Shown here: positions 34,052 through 42,518 of the stretch, piece after piece | Layout: every line of letters starts with the position of its first letter | How positions within the stretch are numbered: the stretch's first letter is position 1 | DNA from: an uncultured Eubacteriales bacterium | GTDB taxonomy: Bacteria; Bacillota; Clostridia; Oscillospirales; Acutalibacteraceae | Length of the DNA: 64,000 nucleotides | Direction of reading: 5' to 3' | Assembly (NCBI GenBank): GCA_910584745.1 | Contig: CAJUDG010000001.1 | Location: 1-64,000, forward strand | Notes under the pieces: model-generated | The model's database searches: none | Told to the model about the DNA's origin: nothing | The model's input: only the letters and a program-made list of their open reading frames with translations | Position numbers and translations under genes: made by a program

Positions 34052-35715
34052 GGGGCCTCCAGGCGCACCCGGTCGCCCACATTGACCGCCTTGCCGGAGG
34101 CGGCCAGAAAGCCCTGCCCCGAATTCAGGGCTCCCGCATCTATGGCGGCCATGGTCTCGTTTTTCTCAAGTACGGTGACGTCCAGCCGGGCAGCGGTCAG
34201 CTCTGTACCCAGCACGCTCATCTTCTCCCTGGTCACCAAAAGGAAGTAGGCCCCGTTGTCCTCATGCAGTGCGCTGAGCGGCACAAGGCAGGGGTACTCC
34301 CGCGACTTGCGGCGCACCTCCAGCTCCGCCGCCGTGCCCACGGCCAGGGCCCCCTCCGGCGGACGCACAGTCACGTCCAGCATAGAGGGGTCCACGGCGC
34401 TTACGCTTACGGTCTCAAGCTTCAGCCCCTCGATGGGCATCTGACTGCTTCCAAGCCTTATGACCGCCTCGTCGCCTGGGGACAGGTACTTCTCCAGTTC
34501 CCCGGAGAACTGGGCGGTAAATATCCCGCCGTTGGCCTCTCCGGCCAGCAGCAGGGCCGTGCCGTCGGGGGTGGGCACGCCCACGGTCACACTGACCCCG
34601 GTCACCGTGCCGGAGCAGGGAGCACGCACCACTCCCCCGCTCTCCAGGAGGGCTTCCAGCCGCTCCACCTGCCGGGCCTGCCGCTCACGGTCCATCAAAG
34701 CCCTCTCCCCGGAGCTGTCCTGGGCCTGGGGCCGTCCCGCGTCCTCCACCTGCCGTCCGGCGGAGCGCAGGGCGTTGTCCCTGGTCTCCACCGCCCGCTC
34801 ATAGCTCTGCCGGGCGGCCTCCACCTCATCGTCCAGGAGCTTTATCTGGGCCGCGGCTTCGGTGTAGGCGGCAAGGGCAGCGTCGGCGGCTGTTTTCTTC
34901 TGCTGGGCGGTCTCGGCCTCCTGTGCGGCCTGTTCCAGCATGGGCCGGTACTCCTCCCGGACGGCGCTCTCCCACTGGTCCGGGTCCTCCCCTGCCGCTT
35001 CCGCGTCCCTGCGGGCCTGGGCGGATCTTTCCTCGACCTCATTTTGAAGGCGGGAGAGCTCATCCTCTTTCAGGCGCAGGGCCTCGCCGGCCTGAGTGCA
35101 GGCGGTCTCCAGGGCGGAGAGCTCGCCCTTTGGCGCGGCGGCGGCTGCCCGCTTGGCCTTGGCCTCCTCCAGAGCCTTCGCCGCCCGCTCTACCTCCCGG
35201 TCGCCGCTGGCCTTTGCGGCGGCATAGTCCTCGTTGGCCCGCTCTATGGCTTTCTCCCGCTCCTGGACGGTCAGGCTATCCCGGCTGGCCCGGTCCGCAA
35301 GGTCCATGTCCTGAAGCCGCAGGGCCTCCCGGGCGGCGTCCAGCTTCTCCTCAATGTCCGCACCGTCCAGGGTGAACAGCGGCGCTCCCTCTTCCACCAC
35401 GGAGCCGGGCTTTACCGCCACGCCAGCCACTCTCAGGCCCGGCTCGGTTACCACCGCCTGTGCGGAGAGCTCCTCCACCTTGCCGAAGCCGGTCATTTTA
35501 CGGTCTATGGTCCCTTTGGAGGGGTAAGCAAGGGCGACCTTTGGAATGGTCAGGCTGTCGGCCGCCCTGGACAGCAGCGTGAACAGGACCATCAGTATGA
35601 GAAAGCCCGCGAGATATCTGACAGCCCGCACGGAAAGGCTGGCCTTTGGCTGCTGTGGCACGGGTTTCGGCTCCGGGCGGCGCGCCCGGTAGTGCCGCAT
35701 TGGTTGTTTGCCCAT
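34048..35715 (-). CDS. HlyD/MFP-family efflux adaptor with a long coiled coil
   Basis: A protein of about 555 residues. It has one membrane segment near residues 34-50 (YLAGFLILMVLFTLL) and a biotinyl-lipoyl-like half-motif (VAVKPGSVVEEGAPLFTLD). A coiled-coil hairpin rich in Ala, Glu and Arg spans about 105-330, followed by the second lipoyl half (VVRAPCSGTVTGVSV) and a beta-barrel. Membrane-fusion adaptors of this type in Gram-positives link permeases such as MacB-like proteins to the wall side. The ATG at 35715 is preferred because GAGAGG lies 9 bases upstream; another ATG is three codons earlier. Located directly after a sugar-importer permease, which is unusual. Confidence 0.85.
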   Translation of the reverse strand: MGKQPMRHYRARRPEPKPVPQQPKASLSVRAVRYLAGFLILMVLFTLLSRAADSLTIPKVALAYPSKGTIDRKMTGFGKVEELSAQAVVTEPGLRVAGVAVKPGSVVEEGAPLFTLDGADIEEKLDAAREALRLQDMDLADRASRDSLTVQEREKAIERANEDYAAAKASGDREVERAAKALEEAKAKRAAAAAPKGELSALETACTQAGEALRLKEDELSRLQNEVEERSAQARRDAEAAGEDPDQWESAVREEYRPMLEQAAQEAETAQQKKTAADAALAAYTEAAAQIKLLDDEVEAARQSYERAVETRDNALRSAGRQVEDAGRPQAQDSSGERALMDRERQARQVERLEALLESGGVVRAPCSGTVTGVSVTVGVPTPDGTALLLAGEANGGIFTAQFSGELEKYLSPGDEAVIRLGSSQMPIEGLKLETVSVSAVDPSMLDVTVRPPEGALAVGTAAELEVRRKSREYPCLVPLSALHEDNGAYFLLVTREKMSVLGTELTAARLDVTVLEKNETMAAIDAGALNSGQGFLAASGKAVNVGDRVRLEAP

Positions 35716-35749
35716 TATGGACATCCTCTCTCATAATGTGATTTTTCAG

Positions 35750-36598
35750 CTACTCCTTCACCGCGGAGGCTACGATGCCCTGCTCCAGGTAGTCCCGGCC
35801 GCTGAGAAACACCAGAAGCGCCGGAACAAGGGCCAGCAGGGCCCCCGCAAAGGCCGGTCCTGCGTTGCCAAGGCCAATGCTTGGCAGGTACAGCGACAGC
35901 GGCCAGAGACTCTTGTCCTTTAAAAAGGCCATGGGCTGCTCGATAAGGTTCCAGCTCTCCAGAAATCCCAGCACCATGGCCGAGACTATTCCCGCCGAGC
36001 CCAGCGGTATGCCGATATACCAGAATATCTGAAAGGCATTTCTGGCGTCCAGCCGGGCCGACTCGATGATCGCTTCGGGGATGGCCCTAAAGAAGCGGTA
36101 CATGATGAACACCGGGAAGGTGGAAAATGCCCCGGGCAGTATCACCGCCCAGAGAGTATCTATGAGCCCCATCCTGTCCAGGGCCAGATAGCTTGACAGC
36201 ATGGTTACCTGGAAGGGCATGAGCATAAGGATCAGGTACAGGGTGAAGAGCGCCCCCCGAAACGGGAAACGGTAGCGGGCAAAGCCCCAGGCCGCCGCCG
36301 CGCCCACCAGCAGCTGTCCGAGAAGTATCCCGGCCACCACCGCGACGGAATTCCAGAACATATGAAAGAATTCCGGGGAATCCAGCAGCAGCTCTACCAA
36401 ATGGCTCAGGCTGGGGCTCTGAGGCAGGAGGCTCCAGGAGGCGAAGCCCTTCTGGTTTTCCAGCAGCACCGGCCCCAGGCGCACCCGCAGCTCGCCGCTG
36501 TCCATTATCACCCCGGCAAACAGGAACGCCACAGGGGCGCACATCAGCACGGCCAGCCCAGTCAGTATGGACATGGTCAGGACCCGGACAGGCTTCAC
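35750..36598 (-). CDS. Carbohydrate ABC transporter permease, MalG/UgpE-type
   Basis: A 282-residue permease with six likely membrane segments and an EAA-type loop (EAIIESARLDARNAFQIFWY, near 165-185). It starts with GTG 36 bases after the preceding permease. It pairs with the MalF-type permease and the propeller/binding lipoprotein upstream to import a saccharide. No ATPase gene is in the operon. Confidence 0.9.
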   Translation of the reverse strand: MKPVRVLTMSILTGLAVLMCAPVAFLFAGVIMDSGELRVRLGPVLLENQKGFASWSLLPQSPSLSHLVELLLDSPEFFHMFWNSVAVVAGILLGQLLVGAAAAWGFARYRFPFRGALFTLYLILMLMPFQVTMLSSYLALDRMGLIDTLWAVILPGAFSTFPVFIMYRFFRAIPEAIIESARLDARNAFQIFWYIGIPLGSAGIVSAMVLGFLESWNLIEQPMAFLKDKSLWPLSLYLPSIGLGNAGPAFAGALLALVPALLVFLSGRDYLEQGIVASAVKE

Positions 36599-36634
36599 TG
36601 CCGCCGCCCCCTTTCCTCACAATTTTTTCGCGTA

Positions 36635-37483
36635 TCACTCCCGGTCGAAGCCCTTTCTCAGCAGCCCTATAAGGCACAGGATGACAATGGCCGTCATCAC
36701 CGCCCCCGCTGCCATTCGGTCAAAGGACAGGTCCCGGAACCAGTTGTTAAAAATATGCTGCAAAAGGTACATGCTCCTATGTGGGTAGTCCCCAGCCACC
36801 AGATAGGCCTCCCGGAACACCTTGAAGGAGTTTAAGATCGACAGCACCGACACCGTAAACAGCGTTGGCATGAGACAGGGCAGGGTGATGCGCCTGAAGA
36901 TGGTCCACTCCCCCGCGCCGTCTATCCGCGCCGCCTCGTATATGGCGGTGGAGATGCCCGAGAGCCCCGCCAGCCAGAGCACTACGTCGTACCCCAGATT
37001 CTTCCACAGATAGCTGCCCACCAGCACCCAGAAAGCCATGGAGCTGCCCATCCAGTCGATGGCCGACAGGCCCAGGCTATGGAGTATGCCGTTTATCACA
37101 CCCTGCTTGTCAAAAAGCACCCGCCAGACCAGCGCTATGCTGGCCACAGGTATGGCCATCGGGAACAGGAAGGCTGTCTTCAGCCCGTCCCCGAGCCGGG
37201 ACTTTTCTTGCAGCACCACCCCGACAAACAGGGACAGCCCCAAGAGTGCGGGCAGGCATACCGCCGAAAACCGCAGTGTGTTCCAGCAGGCCAGCCGGAA
37301 TGCCGGGTTCTCCAGCACATCCCTATAGCTTTTAAGGCCCACCCATTCCTCGGTGACGGCGCTTAGGAACGAGCGGCGTATCACGTCCAGGAAGGGGATG
37401 AGCACGAAGGCCAGCACGCCCACAAGGCTTGGCAGCAGAAAGAGCAGCCCTGTCCATCTCTCCCCCTTTATCCTGCGCCTCAT
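36635..37483 (-). CDS. Carbohydrate ABC transporter permease, MalF/UgpA-type
   Basis: A 282-residue permease with six likely membrane segments. The EAA loop reads EAARIDGAGEWTIFRRITLP near residues 190-209. The ATG overlaps the stop of the binding-lipoprotein gene (ATGA), so the two are coupled. Partner of the MalG-type permease downstream. Confidence 0.92.
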   Translation of the reverse strand: MRRRIKGERWTGLLFLLPSLVGVLAFVLIPFLDVIRRSFLSAVTEEWVGLKSYRDVLENPAFRLACWNTLRFSAVCLPALLGLSLFVGVVLQEKSRLGDGLKTAFLFPMAIPVASIALVWRVLFDKQGVINGILHSLGLSAIDWMGSSMAFWVLVGSYLWKNLGYDVVLWLAGLSGISTAIYEAARIDGAGEWTIFRRITLPCLMPTLFTVSVLSILNSFKVFREAYLVAGDYPHRSMYLLQHIFNNWFRDLSFDRMAAGAVMTAIVILCLIGLLRKGFDRE

Positions 37484-39933
37484 GACTCCGCCAGATACAG
37501 GTCCAGCTCCTCGCGGGCCTTCTGCATGGCCTCCTCCTTGGTCTTCTCGCCGGAGAAGTAGGTGTAGCAGTTAAAGCAAACCGCGTCGTTTATCTCCGAG
37601 TCCTGGGTCAGATCCGCCGTGTTAAGCTGCTTCATCATCCCCAGAAGCTCCTCCAGCTCCTCCGCCGTGGGATAACGCTTGGTGACGTTCTCCACCTTGA
37701 AGTCTTCGCCGACGTTGCTGTAGCGCTCCGCGGCAAAGGTCTCTCCCAGCTTGTCCTCATACTTCTCCCGCACCACGCTGAAATCTACAGGCAGGCCGAT
37801 GGAGCTCCACGTATTCTGGTTCAGGTTATACTTCTGTATCTCCTCAGAGAGCATCGTCTTTAAGAAGGCCTTGGCCTCCTCCGGATGCTTGCTCTTGGCG
37901 CTCACGCCTATAATGCTCATGGGGTCGAAGCTGAAGACGTCTTCGTTTCCCAGCAGCTTATATGTGATCTCAGGATGCTCGTCCATGATGTTCATCAGCA
38001 TGGGTATGCCCTCAAGATTCTGAAGACTTCGAAGCTCCATAAGTGACTCGCCCAGAATGATGCCGAACCCCATGTCCGCATCCTGCCAGATGGCCGCCTC
38101 CAGATGCTGCACGCCGTCCTCACCCATCTCGGGGTCCGGCTTTCCAGAGCCGTTGTCCGCGTCGTACATGCGCTTCATATTGTCAAAATACCGCTCGATA
38201 TTGTCCCAGTCCGCCTCGCCGTTCTTCACCCAGGTCGGACCCATCATGCCGGCGGTGCAGCCCATCATCCAGCCGTAAAGGCGGTAGCCGGTAATGGAGT
38301 TTATCTCCTTATTGCCCGCCCGCAGCTCCTCAACAGTGTCCGCAAGGCTGTCTATATCCGTTATCTTATCAAGGTATGCCCTATCGCCAATGATGACTGG
38401 CATACTGAAGGCGGTGGGCACGGCAAATATTTTGCCGTCCTCATTATACACGTCGGTGATATTCCTGAGCAGCTCGCCCTCACCGGCAGCGGCCTCCAGC
38501 ACATCGGTAACGTCCATAAGCAGGCCTTTATTCTGGTAGTTCTCTATGGGCATATTGTCCATCAGGATCAGATCCGGGCCCTTATCGGCCATTATCTCCG
38601 TGTTAAGCTGGCGCAGCGCGTCCGACACTGTTACCGCGCCCATATTGTCCGGAGTGATGCCAGCCTGATAGGTCACCAGGATGTCCTTATGCTCCCGCTG
38701 GTACACGGCGATAGCCTGGCTTAGGGCCTCGGTCTCGTAGAGGGAGTATATCTTCAGCTCCTCAGCTGGCTTTAGCAGCGCGTCCTCGTCGTAGTCATAG
38801 CCGAAAAGGTCATAGGTCACATCCTCCGAGCTGTCCCCCCTTGCGGAGAACAGCACCCGGAAATTATGGGCCTTATTGACGATAAAGTAGTTGGCGCTCA
38901 TGTTCTGCATGGAGAGCGTCGTCATGGTGGAGTCCATCAGCTGCTCGATGGAGACCCCGCCGGGCATGTAACGGTACAGTCCGTTGGAGTCCACAAAATA
39001 GTAGGCCTCCTCAAGTCCGTCGCTGTAAAGCTGGATATACCGGCGGTTCTCACCTCCGCTGGGGAACATGACGGTGCCGTCGTCTTTTATCTCAGCGCCG
39101 CCCAAGATGAACTCGTTGATGGCGTCGGTATCCTGCCGCTCCTCCCAGGTCTCAAGGTCAAAGAGCCTGGCCGCGGTCTGGGTCGTCACCAGCAGCGTGG
39201 TCGGCGTCACCGCCATGCCCATTACCCAGGAATCGTTGGCCTGGGGGTCCGGCTCTATGGTGTGAAGAACCTCCCCGGTGTTCTGGTCCACATGGTAGAC
39301 CACGTTGGACAGGCCTGTACCCACCAGGGAGCCGTCCGACAGGATAGCCAGCCTGTTCAGATCCGTGCCGTAGACCTCAGGATCTTCTTCAGCCCCATCC
39401 ATCGGCTGGCCCGAAAACACATAGAGCTCAGAGGCCGGCAGGCGCACCTCCAGCTCACGCTCACCGCCGTCCCTGTCCACGATGATGTAGCGGGTGTGGG
39501 TATAGAACAGCTCGCCGTCCTCAACCCCCTCGCTCATGGGCAGTATGCGGGTGCCGTCGCCGCCGAAGACCACGTTTCCCAGGGCGAAGCCCTCGGCCTC
39601 CATCTCCTTCATCAGGGGCGACTCCAGCGTATAGTCCTGCCAGCTCTGGCCATCGTCCTCCGACTTCCAGAAGCCGTCCTTGCCCTGCAGGTACAAAGTG
39701 CTGTCAACCTGACTCAGCCGCCAAAGGTAGCCGTCTGTGTCCGGCAGGCCGAGCCTTGTCTCAACATAGCGGCCGGTAACCTCAGTCCCGGCGTTGCCGG
39801 CCTCGGGCTCCAATGCGCTCGGCTGGCTCTCCTGCGCCTTCTGGCCGCACCCGGCCATGGCAAACAGCAGCGCCATGCACAGCAGCACAGCCAGCACCCG
39901 GCTGAATCTCTTCCGTGTTCTCAGTCCGATCAT
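37480..39933 (-). CDS. Lipoprotein fusing an N-terminal beta-propeller-like region to a solute-binding domain
   Basis: An 817-residue lipoprotein. The signal peptide ends in the lipobox FAMAGC (Cys near residue 30). Residues about 55-400 carry strand repeats of a propeller, including an Asp-box (SEDDGQSW) and blade-like phrases (DGTRILPMSEG; DGSLVGTG). From about 405 (EELKIYSLYETEALSQAIAV) a sugar solute-binding fold of about 410 residues follows. Ordinary binding proteins of this class are about 420-550 residues. The ATG at 39933 follows AAAGGGTGG; three extra codons to a GTG are possible. First gene of the operon, divergent from a two-component system. Confidence 0.85.
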   Translation of the reverse strand: MIGLRTRKRFSRVLAVLLCMALLFAMAGCGQKAQESQPSALEPEAGNAGTEVTGRYVETRLGLPDTDGYLWRLSQVDSTLYLQGKDGFWKSEDDGQSWQDYTLESPLMKEMEAEGFALGNVVFGGDGTRILPMSEGVEDGELFYTHTRYIIVDRDGGERELEVRLPASELYVFSGQPMDGAEEDPEVYGTDLNRLAILSDGSLVGTGLSNVVYHVDQNTGEVLHTIEPDPQANDSWVMGMAVTPTTLLVTTQTAARLFDLETWEERQDTDAINEFILGGAEIKDDGTVMFPSGGENRRYIQLYSDGLEEAYYFVDSNGLYRYMPGGVSIEQLMDSTMTTLSMQNMSANYFIVNKAHNFRVLFSARGDSSEDVTYDLFGYDYDEDALLKPAEELKIYSLYETEALSQAIAVYQREHKDILVTYQAGITPDNMGAVTVSDALRQLNTEIMADKGPDLILMDNMPIENYQNKGLLMDVTDVLEAAAGEGELLRNITDVYNEDGKIFAVPTAFSMPVIIGDRAYLDKITDIDSLADTVEELRAGNKEINSITGYRLYGWMMGCTAGMMGPTWVKNGEADWDNIERYFDNMKRMYDADNGSGKPDPEMGEDGVQHLEAAIWQDADMGFGIILGESLMELRSLQNLEGIPMLMNIMDEHPEITYKLLGNEDVFSFDPMSIIGVSAKSKHPEEAKAFLKTMLSEEIQKYNLNQNTWSSIGLPVDFSVVREKYEDKLGETFAAERYSNVGEDFKVENVTKRYPTAEELEELLGMMKQLNTADLTQDSEINDAVCFNCYTYFSGEKTKEEAMQKAREELDLYLAES

Positions 39934-39980
39934 ACAAACCACCCTTTCGAGTTTCTATTGAGAATATAATAATACAGAAA

Positions 39981-39999
39981 TCTCTAAATTTTCTCTAAA
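39981..39999. promoter_or_regulatory. Direct repeat, candidate response-regulator site
   Basis: TCTCTAAA occurs at 39981-39988 and again at 39992-39999, an 11-base period matching one helical turn. OmpR-family regulators bind tandem repeats of this spacing. It lies between the divergent propeller-lipoprotein gene and the response-regulator gene, just upstream of an AT-rich TATTATATT stretch that may be the lipoprotein -10 region. Confidence 0.5.
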
Positions 40000-40054
40000 A
40001 ACAAAAAAATCCGGGCTCTTTTTGTGCGGAGGGCTCCGGCCGTCGGACGCGGCG

Positions 40055-40083
40055 TTGACAAACTCCCCCGCCGCCGGTATAAT
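40055..40083 (+). promoter_or_regulatory. Consensus promoter of the two-component system
   Basis: TTGACA and TATAAT are separated by 17 bases, 35 bases before the ATG at 40119; AAAGGAGG precedes the start. Confidence 0.85.
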
Positions 40084-40118
40084 TAGATATAAGAAATATA
40101 GAGAAAGGAGGGGCGCAT

Positions 40119-40793
40119 ATGCGCATCCTCTTGGTTGAGGACGACCGCCCCCTGGCGGAGTCGCTCAAATACCAGCTGGAGGACGAAGGGCTCACCGTTG
40201 ATATGTGCCATAACGGCGAGGACGGCCTGTACTATGCCCTGGCCGTCCCCTATGACCTGCTGCTTCTGGACCGTATGCTCCCCGGCTCTGACGGAGTGGC
40301 GCTGCTTCAGGAGCTGCGGCGGCGGGGCAGCGGGGTGCCCGTTATCCTTCTCACCGCCCTCGGGGACCTCTCTGACAAGATAGAGGGTCTTGACGCCGGG
40401 GCCGACGACTATATCGTCAAGCCCTTTGCCATCGAGGAGATAATGGCCCGCATACGCAGCGTCACCCGGCGGCCCCGGGGATGGGGCGACTCGCCGGACC
40501 TGCGGGTTGGAGACCTGTCCCTGTCCCCGGAAAAGGGCCTGCTTACCGGCCCCGGCGGCGACTGCAGCCTCTCAAAGCGGGAGGCCCAGCTGATGGAGGC
40601 TTTCCTGCGAAACCCCGGCCAGACCCTGCCAAGGGAGACGCTGCTTATGCGGGTATGGGGCCCGGATTCCCACGTGGAGAACGGAAATCTGGATAATTAC
40701 ATACACTTTCTGCGCCGCCGCATTAGGTTCGTAAAGAGCGGCGTGCTCCTGTCCACGGTCCGGGGCGTTGGCTATAGGCTGGAAGGGGCGTGA
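40119..40793 (+). CDS. OmpR-family response regulator
   Basis: A 224-residue regulator. The receiver domain at 1-115 has acidic residues Glu7, Asp8 and Asp9, the phospho-acceptor Asp51 (LLLLDRMLPG) and the conserved lysine in YIVKPF near 101. The C-terminal winged helix (about 128-222) ends in TVRGVGYRLEG, the usual OmpR/PhoB signature. It is transcribed with the sensor kinase that follows after 4 bases. The direct repeat upstream and the divergent operon suggest it controls the propeller-lipoprotein transport unit, which is an inference. Confidence 0.93.
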   Translation: MRILLVEDDRPLAESLKYQLEDEGLTVDMCHNGEDGLYYALAVPYDLLLLDRMLPGSDGVALLQELRRRGSGVPVILLTALGDLSDKIEGLDAGADDYIVKPFAIEEIMARIRSVTRRPRGWGDSPDLRVGDLSLSPEKGLLTGPGGDCSLSKREAQLMEAFLRNPGQTLPRETLLMRVWGPDSHVENGNLDNYIHFLRRRIRFVKSGVLLSTVRGVGYRLEGA

Positions 40794-40797
40794 TGCA

Positions 40798-42072
40798 ATG
40801 TTCGGCAGGCTTCACCGGCAGATGGCGCTGTTCTGCACCCTGTTCACCTGCGGTATTCTGGCGGCCATGACCGCCTTATGCCTGTTCCTGTCCGAGCGCT
40901 CCATGCGGGAGACTTTGCGGCAGTCCTTTCTAAACGACATAAACCGGGTCATCTTCTATCTGAAGGATCAGACCGTTGTTGAGAGCCCTGCTCTAATGGA
41001 GATGGAGCAGAGCCAGTATGTCATGTTCCTGTATGATAACGGCAGGCCTCTTCTCCACAACGCCCGAAAGGACAGGGACCTATGGCAGCTGGCAGCGAAG
41101 GCCGCGCTCAGCGAGTATCAGCTGGACGTCACCGCGCCGCCGGAGGGCTCCGCCACGGTGCAGTGGCAGCTGTTCCCCCTGCGGGACGGGGCCGGGCGCA
41201 ACTATTTCGCCGCGGCGGCGGTATTCCCCCGGAAATGCGGTGGCTGCCTGGGCCTTCTGGCGGTCTTCCCGCTTGAGGAGCAGGACCGGCAGTTTGCCGC
41301 CCAGCGGCGGCTGTTCGCGGTCATAGACCTTGCGGGAGGAGTCATACTGCTGACCTTTGCCTGGTTCTTTGTGAAAAGGCTGCTGCGCCCCGCGGAGGAG
41401 ACCCGGCAGAAGCAGGTGCAGTTTGTGGCCGCGGCCTCTCACGAGCTGCGCTCCCCGTTGGCGGTCATGCTCTCGAACCTCTCCGCACTGGAGAAGGCCC
41501 GCCCCGAGGACCGCAGCCGGTTCCAGAAGAATATCCACGCCGAGGGGCTGCGCATGACCCGGCTGGTAGACGATCTGCTGGCCCTGGCCAGCGCCGACAG
41601 CCACTCCTGGAGTATTTGCCGGGAGCCAGTGGAGCTGGACACCCTGGCGCTGGAGCTCTATGAAAAGTACAGCCGGCCGGCCTTTGAAAAGGGGCTGCGG
41701 CTGACTGTCACCCTGCCGGAGGAGGGGCTGCCCCCCACCCTCTGTGACGGCGGCCGGGTAGAGCAGGCCGTCTCGGCGCTTATCAGCAACGCCCTGAGCT
41801 ACACTCCCCCGGGTGGCCGGGTGGACATCATCCTGACCGAGCTCCACGGCGGAAAGATGATGTTCACCATCCAGGACAACGGTCCCGGCATCCCGGACAA
41901 GGAGAAGTCCCTTATCTTCCAGCGTTTTTACCGGGCGGACCCCTCCCGCCGGGACCGGGAGCATTTCGGCCTTGGTCTCTGCGTGGCCCAGAAGATCGTC
42001 CAGCTTCACCGTGGCAGGCTGTGGGTGGAGGATAACCCCGGTGGAGGCGCGCGGTTCAGGATGATTATTTAG
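40798..42072 (+). CDS. Sensor histidine kinase
   Basis: A 424-residue kinase. Membrane segments lie near 10-32 and 172-194 around an outside sensor domain of about 140 residues. The H-box ASHELRSPLAVML follows (phospho-His near residue 215). Then come the N-box (ISNALSYTP), the G1 box (DNGPGIPD) and the G2 box (FGLGLCVAQKIVQLH). The ATG at 40798 is preferred over the upstream in-frame codon because GGAAGGGG precedes it and it does not overlap the regulator gene. It probably senses an envelope or substrate signal for the adjacent regulator. Confidence 0.92.
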   Translation: MFGRLHRQMALFCTLFTCGILAAMTALCLFLSERSMRETLRQSFLNDINRVIFYLKDQTVVESPALMEMEQSQYVMFLYDNGRPLLHNARKDRDLWQLAAKAALSEYQLDVTAPPEGSATVQWQLFPLRDGAGRNYFAAAAVFPRKCGGCLGLLAVFPLEEQDRQFAAQRRLFAVIDLAGGVILLTFAWFFVKRLLRPAEETRQKQVQFVAAASHELRSPLAVMLSNLSALEKARPEDRSRFQKNIHAEGLRMTRLVDDLLALASADSHSWSICREPVELDTLALELYEKYSRPAFEKGLRLTVTLPEEGLPPTLCDGGRVEQAVSALISNALSYTPPGGRVDIILTELHGGKMMFTIQDNGPGIPDKEKSLIFQRFYRADPSRRDREHFGLGLCVAQKIVQLHRGRLWVEDNPGGGARFRMII

Positions 42073-42518
42073 AGGGTAACGCGGCCTATGCGGCTAAGAC
42101 TCTTGCGCTAACCATACTCCGTATATTTTTTATTGATGAAAATCGTCTTATAACTACTCACAAGTCTTTATGGCCGTACTGCAGAATGCGTCCAATCAGT
42201 GACTTGATAGTGTCGGCATGTGTCTCCACGGTCATCATCACAAGGTCAAACCCATCTCCCAGGGACTCAAAAAGCATGGTACAGACGGTTTTCCACCCTG
42301 TTCCCTCCGCTGTCCCCACCCAGTTTTTCCACGTGTGGGTCGGGGTGTGGGTCAGAGAGAGAACCGGCGCAAGGAGAATCCCTGCGCCAATCCTACAAAT
42401 ACGCTCAAAATTTGCACCGCTTAACAAAGAAAGACAAATCCGATAAAGGGCATTATACCTCTCATTTTTGTCTTGGCACACTGTGCTGCCACAAGTACGA
42501 AAACAATCATTTCGCCAA
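42073..42518. other. Intergenic stretch without a confident gene
   Basis: About 450 bases between the kinase gene and the end of the ABC permease gene. A minus-strand frame (42158-42652) could code for a 164-residue product but overlaps the permease gene, has no ribosome site and shows no family features (THTPTHTWKNWVGTAEG). I read it as non-coding or degenerate DNA. No clear terminator was found. Confidence 0.4.

Noticed and set aside
33985..35736. A 583-residue plus-strand frame opposite the HlyD-like gene
   Set aside because: It is rich in Gly, Leu and His, has no membrane or signal features, and lies opposite a coherent coiled-coil adaptor.
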